Source of the DNA: Epsilonproteobacteria bacterium UBA6211
GTDB taxonomy: Bacteria > Campylobacterota > Campylobacteria > Campylobacterales > Arcobacteraceae
DNA: 48,203 bases
Assembly (NCBI GenBank): GCA_002421845.1
Contig: DISL01000072.1
Span: 1 to 48,203 of the forward strand
Direction of reading: 5' to 3'
Under the pieces are notes generated by a model. That model was given only the letters and a program-made list of their open reading frames with translations. It was not told where the DNA came from and searched no databases. The position numbers and the translations under genes were made by a program. This document shows, one piece after another, positions 13,666-23,025 of this stretch (position 1 is its first letter; the number at the start of each line of letters is the position of its first letter).

Positions 13666-16563
13666 ATGCTAAGAGTTTTATTAATTATTATACTTTTTTT
13701 AAGTGTTTTAAATGCCTCTACTAAGCAGTTGACGGTTCAACTTAATTGGAAATACCAATATGAATTTGCCGGATATATAGCCGCACTTGAAAAAGGCTTT
13801 TACAAAGAAGCAGGTATTGATGTTGTTTTGAAAGAGTATGATAATAACGTAGATGTTGTAGGTGATGTACTTTCAGGTGAAAGTGATATCGGTGTTTACG
13901 GTTCAAGTTTGGTTGAAATAGAAGCAAAAAATGATAATCTTGTTTTAATTGCTAATTATTTCAAACGTTCAGCCCTTGTTATAGTAGCAAAACAAGATAT
14001 TTTAACACCCAATGATTTGATAGGCAAAAAAATTATGGCAGGTGGTTTTGAACTAGAAAATACGGCATTGGCTACATTATTTAAAAAGTTTGGTATTAAT
14101 AAAAACGATTTTACCGTTGTTCCTCATACTTTTGGAGTAAATGAGTTTTTAAACGGTGAAGTGGATGCTATGACTGCATTCGTATCAAATCAACTCTATT
14201 TTTTACAACAAAAAAATGTAAACTACAATATTATAGACCCTAGTAACTACGGTGTTTTAGGTTTTGAACACAATTTATTCTCAAATAAAGATTTCGCATT
14301 ACATAACCAAGATTTGGTTAGAAAGTTTGTTGATGCTACTAAGCAAGGTTGGGATTATGCTTTGGAAAATCCCCTTGAAATATCTGCTATTATCTACAAT
14401 AAGTACTCAAAAGTAAAGCCTATAGACGCACTTTTGTTTGAAGCAAGTCAAATTAAAAAACTTATGATGCCCAATGTTTATGCAATAGGTTCAATCGATA
14501 ATTTTTCTTTAGAAAAGTATGTTAGTGATTTGAAAAACGAGTCACTTATAGATAAAGATTTTAATGTAAAAAGTATTTTATTTAACTATATTAATGCTCA
14601 AAGTGATATTTTTACAGCTGAACAGCTAGAATATCTTAGTAACAAAAAAGAGATAACTATGTGTGTTGACCCGGATTGGATGCCTTATGAAAAAATAGAA
14701 AACGGGAAACATATCGGACTTGCAGCAGATTATTTTGAAATATTTAAATCAAAACTTAATATTCCTATCAATATGGTAGTTACAAATACGTGGGACGAGT
14801 CTTTGCAAAAAGCAAGAAATAGAGAGTGTGATATATTGTCGTTGGCGGTTAGTACCCCTGTAAGACGTGAATATATGAATTTCACAAAACCTTATATTTC
14901 GTATCCTCTTGTTATAGTCACGAAAATGGATAAACTCTTTGTAACCGATATAGAAAGCATAATAACAAAAGAAAAAATCGGTGTGGTAAAAGGGTATGCA
15001 CCCTATGATATATATTCAAAAAAATTTCCTGACCATAAGCTAGTACAAGTAGATAATCTAAAAATAGGACTTGATATGGTTCGTAAAGGGGAGTTGTATG
15101 GATTTATTGATACATTACCGACCGTTGGATATGAAATACAAAGACATTATATAAGTGAACTTAAAATTGCCGGTAAATTTGAAGATATGTGGCAACTTGG
15201 TATAGCAGTAAGAAACGATGATGCTATGATGCTTGATATTTTTAATAGAGTCGTGGATTCTATATCTATTCAAGAGGCTAATGAAATAGCTAATAAATGG
15301 TTTGCCGTAATTTATGAGGAAAAAATAGATTTTGAAAATTTATGGGAGATTGTGGCTGTAGTAGCCGTGATTTTGTTGTTGATATTGTATAGACAAATGC
15401 AATTAAAACATCATAATGATGAGTTAAATAAAAAGCAAAAAGAACTAGAACTAGCAAAATTGGAGCTTGAAAAGTCTTTTAATGCTATACAAAAACTTAT
15501 CGATTCTACGATGGAAGCAATTTTTATTTTTGATAGCGGTATTTGTAAAGATGTCAATGTTATTGCCGTAAATATGCTTGGATATGAATCAAAAGAGGAA
15601 TTAATAGGCAGACAAATGATTGATTTTGTTGCCGAGCCTTACGTTGAAACCGTAAAACAATATTTCAAAGAATCTGTGGTGACTCCTTATGAAATAGAGA
15701 TTTTGAAAAAAGATGGAACTACTTTTCCTGCACTTGTTCAAGGAAGATTTATAGAATTAGGCGGTAAACAAATTAGAATTTCAACTGCACTGGATTTATC
15801 CGAAATAAAACAAAGGGATAAGTTACTCTTTCAACAATCAAAAATGGCTTCAATGGGTGAAATGATAGGTAATATTGCCCATCAATGGAGACAGCCTTTG
15901 AGTGTTATAAGTACTATAGCAACAGGTTTGAAATTCCAGATTGAGTATGATAACTTTGATAAAAAAGAGGCAATGAATGATTTAGATGGATTGAATAATA
16001 CAGTCCAATACCTGTCAAAAACTATTGATGATTTTAGAAATTTTTTCAAATCCAATAAATTTAAAACAGAGTTCAACCTCTCTGAAGCAATACAAAAAGA
16101 TGTTAATTTATTGTCGGCTACATTTAAAAACAATTTTATAAGACTAGGGCTTGAACTTGATAATTCTTTGGAGATTAGCGGATATAGAAGTGAGCTTACT
16201 CAAGCTATTTTGAATATACTAAATAATGCAAAAGATGCGATTATGTACAATAACGTCAATGAAGATGACAGGGTAGTCTTGATACGTACTTACAAAAAAC
16301 AAAATGTAGCAGTTATAGAAATAGCAGATAGCGGCGGCGGTATAAATGAACAGATAGTGGATAAAATTTTTGAGCCTTATTTTACTACAAAACATCAAAG
16401 TCAAGGGACTGGAATAGGGCTTTATATGACTTATGAAATAGTAGTAAAGAATTTCGGCGGTCATATAGGGGTCAAAAATAAAGAGTTTATTTACGAGAAT
16501 AAACCTTATTTCGGGGCTATTTTTAGAATATTATTACCAATATCGGAAAATCAAAATGCTTGA
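13666..16563 (+). CDS. Hybrid sensor histidine kinase with NMT1/THI5-like and SBP_bac_3 sensor domains
   Basis: A 965-residue fusion. Residues 1-17 are a signal peptide. Residues 20-240 are an NMT1/THI5-like solute-binding domain (LTVQLNWKYQYEFAGYIAAL, FYKEAGIDV). Residues about 330-550 are a family-3 amino-acid-type solute-binding domain (MCVDPDWMPYEKIENGKHIG, RREYMNFTKPYI). A membrane helix lies at about 560-577, then a coiled coil, a PAS domain (about 595-710), a HisKA-like box with phospho-acceptor H739 (IGNIAHQWRQPLS), and a HATPase domain (NILNNAKDAI, IADSGGGI, GTGIGLYMTYEIV). It should sense one or two periplasmic ligands. There is no receiver domain and no adjacent response regulator. 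The ribosome site AGAGG precedes the ATG. It overlaps the next gene by 8 nt. Confidence 0.92.
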   Translation: MLRVLLIIILFLSVLNASTKQLTVQLNWKYQYEFAGYIAALEKGFYKEAGIDVVLKEYDNNVDVVGDVLSGESDIGVYGSSLVEIEAKNDNLVLIANYFKRSALVIVAKQDILTPNDLIGKKIMAGGFELENTALATLFKKFGINKNDFTVVPHTFGVNEFLNGEVDAMTAFVSNQLYFLQQKNVNYNIIDPSNYGVLGFEHNLFSNKDFALHNQDLVRKFVDATKQGWDYALENPLEISAIIYNKYSKVKPIDALLFEASQIKKLMMPNVYAIGSIDNFSLEKYVSDLKNESLIDKDFNVKSILFNYINAQSDIFTAEQLEYLSNKKEITMCVDPDWMPYEKIENGKHIGLAADYFEIFKSKLNIPINMVVTNTWDESLQKARNRECDILSLAVSTPVRREYMNFTKPYISYPLVIVTKMDKLFVTDIESIITKEKIGVVKGYAPYDIYSKKFPDHKLVQVDNLKIGLDMVRKGELYGFIDTLPTVGYEIQRHYISELKIAGKFEDMWQLGIAVRNDDAMMLDIFNRVVDSISIQEANEIANKWFAVIYEEKIDFENLWEIVAVVAVILLLILYRQMQLKHHNDELNKKQKELELAKLELEKSFNAIQKLIDSTMEAIFIFDSGICKDVNVIAVNMLGYESKEELIGRQMIDFVAEPYVETVKQYFKESVVTPYEIEILKKDGTTFPALVQGRFIELGGKQIRISTALDLSEIKQRDKLLFQQSKMASMGEMIGNIAHQWRQPLSVISTIATGLKFQIEYDNFDKKEAMNDLDGLNNTVQYLSKTIDDFRNFFKSNKFKTEFNLSEAIQKDVNLLSATFKNNFIRLGLELDNSLEISGYRSELTQAILNILNNAKDAIMYNNVNEDDRVVLIRTYKKQNVAVIEIADSGGGINEQIVDKIFEPYFTTKHQSQGTGIGLYMTYEIVVKNFGGHIGVKNKEFIYENKPYFGAIFRILLPISENQNA

Positions 16564-18484
16564 ATTTGAAATATATGATTTACTCAAATCTTATAATCTT
16601 AATACGCCTAGATATATTTCATTTGAATTGGATGAAGTTCCAAGTATAGATTTCTATCCCGTGGCTTTGAAGCTATCTTCTTCTAAAGTAGTACACAAAA
16701 GTGAATACGGTGCGGTACAGGTAAATATACAAAACAAAGATGATTTGATAAGAAACATAGAATTAATAAAATTAAATGTTGCTAGTAAAGGGGTGAAGCT
16801 TGATACCTGTGACAAATTTTTGGCTACGGAAATGGTCAAAGGGATAGAGCTTTTTGCCGGTATTATAGATGATGAGATATTCGGTAAAGTAATACTATTC
16901 GGTCGAGGAGGCGTAATGCTAGAACTTGACCGTGATGTGTGTTATATAAGACTTGAAGCAGATGAAAATGAGATAATAAACTCTATCAATTCAACCAAAA
17001 TATCAAAGATTTTTAGAGGTTTTAGGGGTAAAAAGTATGATATAAATTTGATAATCGCTTTTATCAAAAATATTCAAAATTTCATACAAAAAAACGAGAC
17101 TATAAAAGAGTGTGATTTTAATCCTGTTGTATTAAATGATGATGGTTTATTTATAGTTGATGCTAGAATAAAAAAAGATGATACACAAAAATCAATCATC
17201 GAAAATCAAAATCGTCATAGTTTTTTTGCAAACTCAAACGTAGCTATAATAGGGGCGAGTACAAACCCCTCTAAAGTTGGCTTTGCACTCGCAAAAAATA
17301 TGAGCGGTTTTAGCGGTAATGTATTTCTAGTAAATAGTAGCGGCGGTAAGTTTGAAGGTCAAATACTTTATAAAGATATTGATGAAATATCAGATGATAT
17401 AGATACCGCTTTTATTACCATACCTCAAAAATACGTGTTAGAATCCATAGAGAAATTAATATCGAAAAGTATAAAAAATATAGTCATAATAAGTGCAGGA
17501 TTTAAAGAAGTAGGGGATTTTGAGAGTGAAGATAAGATTTTAAATCTTGCAAAAAAACATAATATCAATATCATAGGTCCAAATTGTCTTGGGTATTATG
17601 AAGGTAGCAAAAACTTAAACGGAACTTTTGCCACAAAAGATGTAAAAAACGGAGGGTTAGCACTTTTGGCAGGAAGCGGTGCGGTGCTTAGCTCGTTGAT
17701 GGATAAGGCAAGTTTGTGTGATATAGGATTTAGTCATATCGTATCTTTGGGTAATATGATAGATTTATCCTACGGTGAGTTGATAACTATGCTTGAAAAT
17801 GAAAATGAATGTAAAGCAATTTCACTTTATATTGAGGGTATTAAAAACCCAACGCTTTTTATAGAAGCTATCAAAAAATCATCAAAACCTATTTATCTGT
17901 ACAAAACAGGTCAGAGTGAAGCCGGTAAAAAAGCTGCATTTTCCCACACTGGAAATTTGGCGGGAAACTATGAGTTGTTTTGCGGGATAATGAAAAGTCT
18001 AGGTGTAAATATGGTAGATAATATAGAGGCACTTATTTATAAACCTCTACGTAAAGCAGACAATATAGCAATCCTTACCAATGCAGGAGGACCTGCTACC
18101 GTATTAGCTGATTTGATAGTTAAAAAAGGTAAAACGCTTTATGAATTATCCAATGATGATATAAAAGCACTTGATGAGGTATTGCCTTTTAACTGGTCAA
18201 AAAACAATCCAGTGGATATTATCGGTGATGCAACATCAGCTAGATATGAGAGTGCTTTGAATGTGATGATGCAAAATGATAAAATAGATTTGATATATGT
18301 TATTTTAACTCCGCAATATATGACTGATATAAAAGAGATAGCAATACTTATCTCACAATTCAAATCCTCTAAGATTGTTCCTATATTTTTAGGCGGTGGA
18401 CTTATTCAAGATGCACTGAAAGTTTTTAGGGTAAATAAAACTCTTTACTTTACGAGTTTGGATGAAAGTGTTTGTTTTCTTTAA
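16556..18484 (+). CDS. ADP-forming acyl-CoA (acetyl-CoA) synthetase, beta-alpha fusion
   Basis: A 642-residue NDP-forming acyl-CoA synthetase. An ATP-grasp (beta-type) segment comes first (residues 1-215: VALKLSSSKVVHKSEYGAV, GRGGVMLELDRDV, ECDFNPVVL). It is followed by the CoA-binding Rossmann domain (NVAIIGASTNPSKVGFALAKN, ISAGFKEVG, IIGPNCLGYY) and the succinyl-CoA-ligase-like domain with the phosphohistidine H464 in AFSHTGNLAGNYELF. These enzymes interconvert acyl-CoA plus ADP and phosphate with acid plus ATP. The beta-before-alpha order is the reverse of the common alpha-beta fusion. It overlaps the histidine kinase gene by 8 nt, so it may be part of the same response, but the acyl substrate is unknown. 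Confidence 0.88.
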   Translation: MLEFEIYDLLKSYNLNTPRYISFELDEVPSIDFYPVALKLSSSKVVHKSEYGAVQVNIQNKDDLIRNIELIKLNVASKGVKLDTCDKFLATEMVKGIELFAGIIDDEIFGKVILFGRGGVMLELDRDVCYIRLEADENEIINSINSTKISKIFRGFRGKKYDINLIIAFIKNIQNFIQKNETIKECDFNPVVLNDDGLFIVDARIKKDDTQKSIIENQNRHSFFANSNVAIIGASTNPSKVGFALAKNMSGFSGNVFLVNSSGGKFEGQILYKDIDEISDDIDTAFITIPQKYVLESIEKLISKSIKNIVIISAGFKEVGDFESEDKILNLAKKHNINIIGPNCLGYYEGSKNLNGTFATKDVKNGGLALLAGSGAVLSSLMDKASLCDIGFSHIVSLGNMIDLSYGELITMLENENECKAISLYIEGIKNPTLFIEAIKKSSKPIYLYKTGQSEAGKKAAFSHTGNLAGNYELFCGIMKSLGVNMVDNIEALIYKPLRKADNIAILTNAGGPATVLADLIVKKGKTLYELSNDDIKALDEVLPFNWSKNNPVDIIGDATSARYESALNVMMQNDKIDLIYVILTPQYMTDIKEIAILISQFKSSKIVPIFLGGGLIQDALKVFRVNKTLYFTSLDESVCFL

Positions 18485-18493
18485 TAATTCCTA

Positions 18494-18502
18494 TGATATA
18501 AT
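18494..18502 (+). promoter_or_regulatory. Extended -10 promoter of aroK, predicted leaderless
   Basis: TGATATAAT is a perfect extended -10 (TGn plus TATAAT at 18497-18502). The ATG is at 18511, only 9 nt beyond the hexamer, with no Shine-Dalgarno sequence, so transcription would start at or within about 2 nt of the start codon. Confidence 0.6.
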
Positions 18503-18510
18503 ATTTGTTA

Positions 18511-19035
18511 ATGAAAAAGAATAATATTATACTAATCGGATTTATGGGTGTCGGTAAAGGCACTATAGCTAGAGCTATTGTTAAAAGTCAAGGTATATTT
18601 GCCGTTGATACTGATGATTTGATAGAATCAATGGAAAATACAAAGATTAAAAAGATATTTGACAAAGAGGGTGAGCCTTATTTTAGAGAGTTGGAGCAAA
18701 AGTGTGCCGACTGGATAGAAGTAAATGTCGATAATACCCTTATCTCTACGGGTGGTGGATTTTTTATGCGTCCAAATATCAAAAATTTGGGTCATATCGT
18801 TTATCTGAAATCTTCTTTTGATGGTATCTTAAAGCGTATCAAAAAGTCACCTAACGCTGCAAGTAAACTAAAAAAAAGACCGCTTCTAAAAGATATGAAA
18901 AAAGCAAAAGAGCTTTATGCCAAAAGAGTACCGCAGTATGAAGCAATCGCTGATTTAGTCGTAGATGTGGAAAATAAATCACTCAAAGAGATAGTTCAGT
19001 TTATTAAAGAATCATTACCACAAGTTTTAAAGTAA
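18511..19035 (+). CDS. aroK: Shikimate kinase
   Basis: A 174-residue P-loop kinase that phosphorylates shikimate at the 3-hydroxyl with ATP in chorismate synthesis. The Walker A loop is GFMGVGKGT (about residues 9-17), followed by the shikimate-binding DTDD, the EPYFRELEQK segment and the STGGGFF loop, with the lid RPLLKDMKKAKELYAKR. The length is typical. A TTG two codons upstream could be read as a start, but the ATG at 18511 fits the family N-terminus better. It is followed by hisD 11 nt downstream, so it heads a biosynthetic operon. Confidence 0.93.
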   Translation: MKKNNIILIGFMGVGKGTIARAIVKSQGIFAVDTDDLIESMENTKIKKIFDKEGEPYFRELEQKCADWIEVNVDNTLISTGGGFFMRPNIKNLGHIVYLKSSFDGILKRIKKSPNAASKLKKRPLLKDMKKAKELYAKRVPQYEAIADLVVDVENKSLKEIVQFIKESLPQVLK

Positions 19036-19046
19036 TAGGAAAATTT

Positions 19047-20336
19047 ATGAAAATTATAGATACTAAAAGTCCAAATTTTGCATCTGAATTTGAGACGATT
19101 TTGGCAAGAGCAAAATGTGATATAAAAAACGTTACCGCTATAGTAAGTGGTATAATAGATGAGATAGTTACCGATAAAAATGAGGCTTTATTTAGACATA
19201 TAGCTAAATTTGACGGTTGGACTCCGGTAAACAATAGTGATTTGGAAATATCTACCGATGATATGAAAAAAGCTTATGATAATCTTGAAGAGAATTTAAG
19301 AAAATCTTTGCACCTTGCATACGATAGAATAGAGTCTTTTCACCAAAAACAACTTCCAAAAAGCTGGATAGATTTCGAGCCAAACGGGACAATACTCGGT
19401 CAAAAGGTAACTCCCGTGGACAGTGCAGGACTTTATATCCCAGGTGGGAAAGCCGCATATCCTAGTAGTTTACTTATGAATGCAATTCCGGCACTTGTAG
19501 CAGGTGTAAAAGAGATAGTAGTATGTACTCCAACTCCACACAACGAACCAAATGAGCTTTTACTAGCTGCTTGTCACCTTTGTAAAGTCTCTAAAGTCTT
19601 TAAAGTAGGGGGTGCTAGTGCGATAGCTGCTATGGCATACGGTACTCAAAATATCCCTAAAGTAGATGTTATCACGGGGCCTGGAAATATTTTCGTAGCA
19701 ACTGCAAAAAAACTAGTGTTCGGTGAAGTAAATATAGATATGATAGCAGGACCTAGTGAAATAGGAATTTTAGCAGATAGCAGTGCAAAACCGAAATATT
19801 TAGCTATTGATTTACTGTCTCAAGCAGAACATGATGAAATGGCAAGTTCTATACTTATCACTACTTGTTCGGAAGTTGCAAATCAAACTTCTATAGAGGT
19901 TGATAACTACCTAAAAGTGTTAAGTAGAACTGATATAGCAACAAAATCCATAAATGAAAGAGGCGCTATTATAGTTGCATCTGATATGGATGAAGCGGTA
20001 AAACTGATGAATCAAATAGCTCCTGAACACTTAGAAGTTATGACTAAAAACCCTTTTGAGTTATTGCCTTTTATCAAACATGCAGGGGCTATTTTCTTAG
20101 GTGAAAATACCCCTGAACCGATAGGTGACTATCTAGCCGGTCCAAATCATACTTTACCTACGGGAAGTACGGCTAAATTTTATAGCCCTTTGAACGTGGA
20201 GCATTTTATGAAAAAAAGTTCTATTATTAGCTTTAGTCATAAAGCAATACAAGAGGTTGGAAACGAGTGTGCATTACTAGCACACACGGAAGGGCTTACG
20301 GCTCATGAAGAGTCGGTTAGAGTAAGATTGAAATAA
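19047..20336 (+). CDS. hisD: Histidinol dehydrogenase
   Basis: A 429-residue enzyme oxidising L-histidinol to L-histidine in two NAD+-dependent steps, with Zn2+. Visible family segments are VTPVDSAGLYIPGGKAAYPSSLLMNAIPA, VTGPGNIFVATAKKLVFG, DMIAGPSEIGILAD, LLSQAEHDEMASSIL (metal-site Gln/His), IAPEHLEVM and GDYLAGPNHTLPTGSTAKFYSPLNV. The length matches the family. The ribosome site AGGAAA precedes the ATG. It lies between aroK and a DUF2018-type gene, away from other his genes. Confidence 0.96.
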   Translation: MKIIDTKSPNFASEFETILARAKCDIKNVTAIVSGIIDEIVTDKNEALFRHIAKFDGWTPVNNSDLEISTDDMKKAYDNLEENLRKSLHLAYDRIESFHQKQLPKSWIDFEPNGTILGQKVTPVDSAGLYIPGGKAAYPSSLLMNAIPALVAGVKEIVVCTPTPHNEPNELLLAACHLCKVSKVFKVGGASAIAAMAYGTQNIPKVDVITGPGNIFVATAKKLVFGEVNIDMIAGPSEIGILADSSAKPKYLAIDLLSQAEHDEMASSILITTCSEVANQTSIEVDNYLKVLSRTDIATKSINERGAIIVASDMDEAVKLMNQIAPEHLEVMTKNPFELLPFIKHAGAIFLGENTPEPIGDYLAGPNHTLPTGSTAKFYSPLNVEHFMKKSSIISFSHKAIQEVGNECALLAHTEGLTAHEESVRVRLK

Positions 20337-20347
20337 AAGGTTAAAAT

Positions 20348-20644
20348 ATGAATAAATACGAAGCACTATTTGAAGATGAAAACGATATTTTCGGTGGAAC
20401 TCCAAGAAGTAAATTTTGGGATATAGCAAGACAAGCAAATGATGAGCTAGTCCAAGATGCTTTTGATGAGATATTTGCTAAATTTGCGGCAATGGAAGTT
20501 ATTTTGGCTAAACACTATGACGATGAGACTTTGGAAAAAATGATAAGATCTCATGTATTAAGTGGAAGCGGTGAGTTGGAAGATCACAAAAAGAGTTTAT
20601 ACATAGCATTTACGGGTGATATTGTTTGTAGGTTAGATAGCTAG
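20348..20644 (+). CDS. DUF2018-like small protein
   Basis: A 98-residue acidic, helical protein (MNKYEALFEDENDIFGGTPRSKFWDIARQ at its start) with no signal or membrane segment. It resembles the DUF2018 family that I associate with Campylobacterota; the function is unknown. It follows hisD by 11 nt with an AAGG ribosome site, and its stop codon abuts an octamer array. Confidence 0.75.
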   Translation: MNKYEALFEDENDIFGGTPRSKFWDIARQANDELVQDAFDEIFAKFAAMEVILAKHYDDETLEKMIRSHVLSGSGELEDHKKSLYIAFTGDIVCRLDS

Positions 20645-20645
20645 A

Positions 20646-20733
20646 AAGTTGCTGAGTGACTGAGGTGCTGAGGTACTAAGATAAAATTCTTACAACTCAT
20701 AACCTAAGTAGCTCAGTACCTTAGTACCTAAGG
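20646..20733. repeat. Octamer array with inverted arm, between the DUF2018-like gene and the prenyl synthase gene
   Basis: The left arm (20646-20680) has GCTGAGTGA, CTGAGGT, GCTGAGGT and ACTAAG units. After an A/T spacer, the right arm (20689-20733) has ACCTAAGT, AGCTCAGT, ACCTTAGT and ACCTAAGG. The end of the right arm supplies the AAGGA ribosome site of the prenyl synthase gene. Confidence 0.87.
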
Positions 20734-20739
20734 AAAAGA

Positions 20740-21642
20740 ATGGAAGATTTATTAAAAGTTAAAGCAAAAATAAAAGAGTTTACAGCCGAGTGTAATCACA
20801 AAAAAAGTTTAGAACTTCTTGAATTATTACCTACGGGGAAGATGCTTAGAAGTAAACTTATACTCAAAATTGCAGGTGTAAACGAGGAGTCGATACAGCT
20901 TTGTGCAGTGGTAGAGATGATACATGCTGCATCTTTACTTCACGATGATGTTATAGATGATGCCTTGACACGTAGGGGTAAACCATCTATTAATGCAATG
21001 TATGACAATAAAACTTCCATAATGTTCGGTGATATTTTATACTCTATAGCGTTTACGAAGCTTACTTTTATGAATCCAAAAATAGCTTATAATGTCTCAA
21101 ATGCAGTTACACTTCTTAGTATCGGTGAGATGATAGATGTAGATTTAGGTGAGAGTTTTAATACCGACTATGATGTCTATCTTGATATGATTTATAAAAA
21201 AACAGGTTCATTAATACAAGCAAGTGCAGCAAGTGCCGCAATACTGGCAGGACTTGAAGAGTCTAAATATGCAACTTACGGCAGAAATCTAGGAATTGCT
21301 TTTCAAATGGTTGATGATATCTTGGATATTACGGCTGATGAAGAAACACTAGGTAAACCTGCAATGGCTGATTTTAAAGAGGGTAAGGTAACGATACCTT
21401 ATTTAAAACTTTATGAAGAGCTAGACGAAAGCGGTAAAGAGAGACTAAAATCACTTTACAAAAAAGATTTAAACGAAGACGAAATAGCTTGGCTTAAAAA
21501 TAGTTTTGCCACTACTAATGCTTTGAAATCATCTATAGAATTGACGCAAAAACTCGGTTTTGAAGCTATAGAAGCCATCAAAGATGAGAGTAATTTAGCT
21601 TTGATTGATATTATGCAACAAATGTGTAACAGGAAATTTTAA
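20740..21642 (+). CDS. Polyprenyl (trans-isoprenyl) diphosphate synthase
   Basis: A 300-residue all-helical synthase with both aspartate-rich motifs: LLHDDVIDDALTRRG (first, chain-elongation site) and GIAFQMVDDILDITAD (second), plus GKMLRSKLILK near the N-terminus and GKPAMADFKEGKVTIPY. It condenses isopentenyl diphosphate with allylic diphosphates. The position next to hemA and the missing bulky aromatics just before the first motif favour a long-chain product for the menaquinone side chain, but chain length cannot be fixed. It overlaps hemA by 1 nt. Confidence 0.9.
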   Translation: MEDLLKVKAKIKEFTAECNHKKSLELLELLPTGKMLRSKLILKIAGVNEESIQLCAVVEMIHAASLLHDDVIDDALTRRGKPSINAMYDNKTSIMFGDILYSIAFTKLTFMNPKIAYNVSNAVTLLSIGEMIDVDLGESFNTDYDVYLDMIYKKTGSLIQASAASAAILAGLEESKYATYGRNLGIAFQMVDDILDITADEETLGKPAMADFKEGKVTIPYLKLYEELDESGKERLKSLYKKDLNEDEIAWLKNSFATTNALKSSIELTQKLGFEAIEAIKDESNLALIDIMQQMCNRKF

Positions 21643-22934
21643 TGCACTATTTAATCGTGAGTTTTACACATAAAAATACGGAAATTGCATTAAGGGAAAA
21701 ACTAGCTTTTAATAGTGATTTGGAAAAAGAGAGCTTTTTAAAAAAAGTAGTTGATTGTATGTATATCAACGAAGCCGTCGTATTATCAACCTGTAATAGG
21801 GTTGAAGTTATAGCTTCCGTTAGAGATACTTTAAAAGCACGTGGAACTATTTTGGATGCATTTTGTAAAAAAAGTGCATTTTATTGTGACGAGTTGGCTA
21901 AAGTAGCAGATATTTACGAGGATGAAAATGCAATCTTTCACCTTTTTAGTGTTGCATCATCGATAGATAGCCTTGTAGTCGGCGAAACGCAGATAGTAGG
22001 ACAGTTGAAAGATGCTTATAAATTTGCCCTTGAAAAGGGGTATTGTGCTACCAAACTTTCACGTGCTATTAACTACTCTTTCAAATGTGCAGGAGCTGTG
22101 CGAAATGAAACTACTCTTGGAAGCGGAAGCGTATCGGTAGCCTCTACGGCAGTAGCTAAAGCAAAACAGATATTTCAAAATATAAGCGGTATCAAGGCGG
22201 TAGTCGTAGGTGCAGGAGAGATGAGTGAACTTTGTGCAAGACACCTTTTAAAAAACAATTTCGGTGTTATACTTGTAAGTCGTGATGTGAAAAAAGCCTC
22301 TATATTGGCCGAAACCATAGGTGGTGATATTGAAGTAAGAGCTTATAGTGATTTGAAAGCCACACTTAATTCCGTACCCCTTTTATTTACGGCTACGTCA
22401 GCTCCTTATCCTATTATAAAAATGGATATGATAGAGTATTGTGAATTTGAAAGATTTTGGTTTGATATAGCAATACCTAGAGATATTGAAGAGTTTGAGT
22501 TTGACGGTGTTACGGTGTATAGCGTAGATGACCTCAAAGAGATAGTAGATGAGAATATGGCAGAACGTGCCAGAAAGGCAAAACAAGCCTATAAAATAGT
22601 TAAAAATATGACATCAAGCTATTTCAAGTGGTTGAATACGTTGGGTGTAGAGCCTTTGATAAAAGCTATGTATGAAAAAGGTGAAGTTATAATATCCAAA
22701 AAAGTTGATGAAGCTATAAAAAAAGGTTTTGTTGATAAAGAGCAAAAAGATAATATTCATAAGCTTTGTCATAGTATTATTTCAAATTATCTTTTTGATG
22801 CGAGTAAAGAGCTTAGAAATATATCTTCTGAACAAAACGGAGATATGATTTTTGAAACTATGCAAAAAATGTTTAATTTGAAACTTGATACAAAAGATGA
22901 AGATACTAATTATAAATGTATAAAAAGTGACTGA
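21642..22934 (+). CDS. hemA: Glutamyl-tRNA reductase
   Basis: A 430-residue NADPH-dependent enzyme reducing Glu-tRNA to glutamate-1-semialdehyde, the first committed C5-pathway haem step. The catalytic cysteine is C51 in LSTCNRVEV. Also visible are the SSIDSLVVGETQIVGQLKDAY segment, RAINYSFKCAGAVRNET, the nucleotide-binding VVVGAGEMSELCARHL and a C-terminal dimerisation helix. The last residues, Lys-Ser-Asp-stop, are written in the first unit of a GTGACTGA octamer array, so the C-terminus (beyond about DTNYKCI) seems defined by that element. Confidence 0.95.
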   Translation: MHYLIVSFTHKNTEIALREKLAFNSDLEKESFLKKVVDCMYINEAVVLSTCNRVEVIASVRDTLKARGTILDAFCKKSAFYCDELAKVADIYEDENAIFHLFSVASSIDSLVVGETQIVGQLKDAYKFALEKGYCATKLSRAINYSFKCAGAVRNETTLGSGSVSVASTAVAKAKQIFQNISGIKAVVVGAGEMSELCARHLLKNNFGVILVSRDVKKASILAETIGGDIEVRAYSDLKATLNSVPLLFTATSAPYPIIKMDMIEYCEFERFWFDIAIPRDIEEFEFDGVTVYSVDDLKEIVDENMAERARKAKQAYKIVKNMTSSYFKWLNTLGVEPLIKAMYEKGEVIISKKVDEAIKKGFVDKEQKDNIHKLCHSIISNYLFDASKELRNISSEQNGDMIFETMQKMFNLKLDTKDEDTNYKCIKSD

Positions 22935-23006
22935 GTGACTGAGTGACTGAGTGACTAAGATAATATTCTTGCTTAGTTTCTCAGTTTCTTAGTTTCTCGG
23001 TTTCTT
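22926..23006. repeat. Octamer array (GTGACTGA) with inverted arm, overlapping the hemA stop
   Basis: Four near-perfect GTGACTGA units (22926-22957), then an A/T spacer with ATAATATTC, then the inverted arm (22969-23006) with units such as CTTAGTTT, CTCAGTTT, CTTAGTTT and CTCGGTTT. The first unit contains the hemA TGA stop codon. Confidence 0.9.
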
Positions 23007-23025
23007 TAAAAAAAGGAATGATTTA

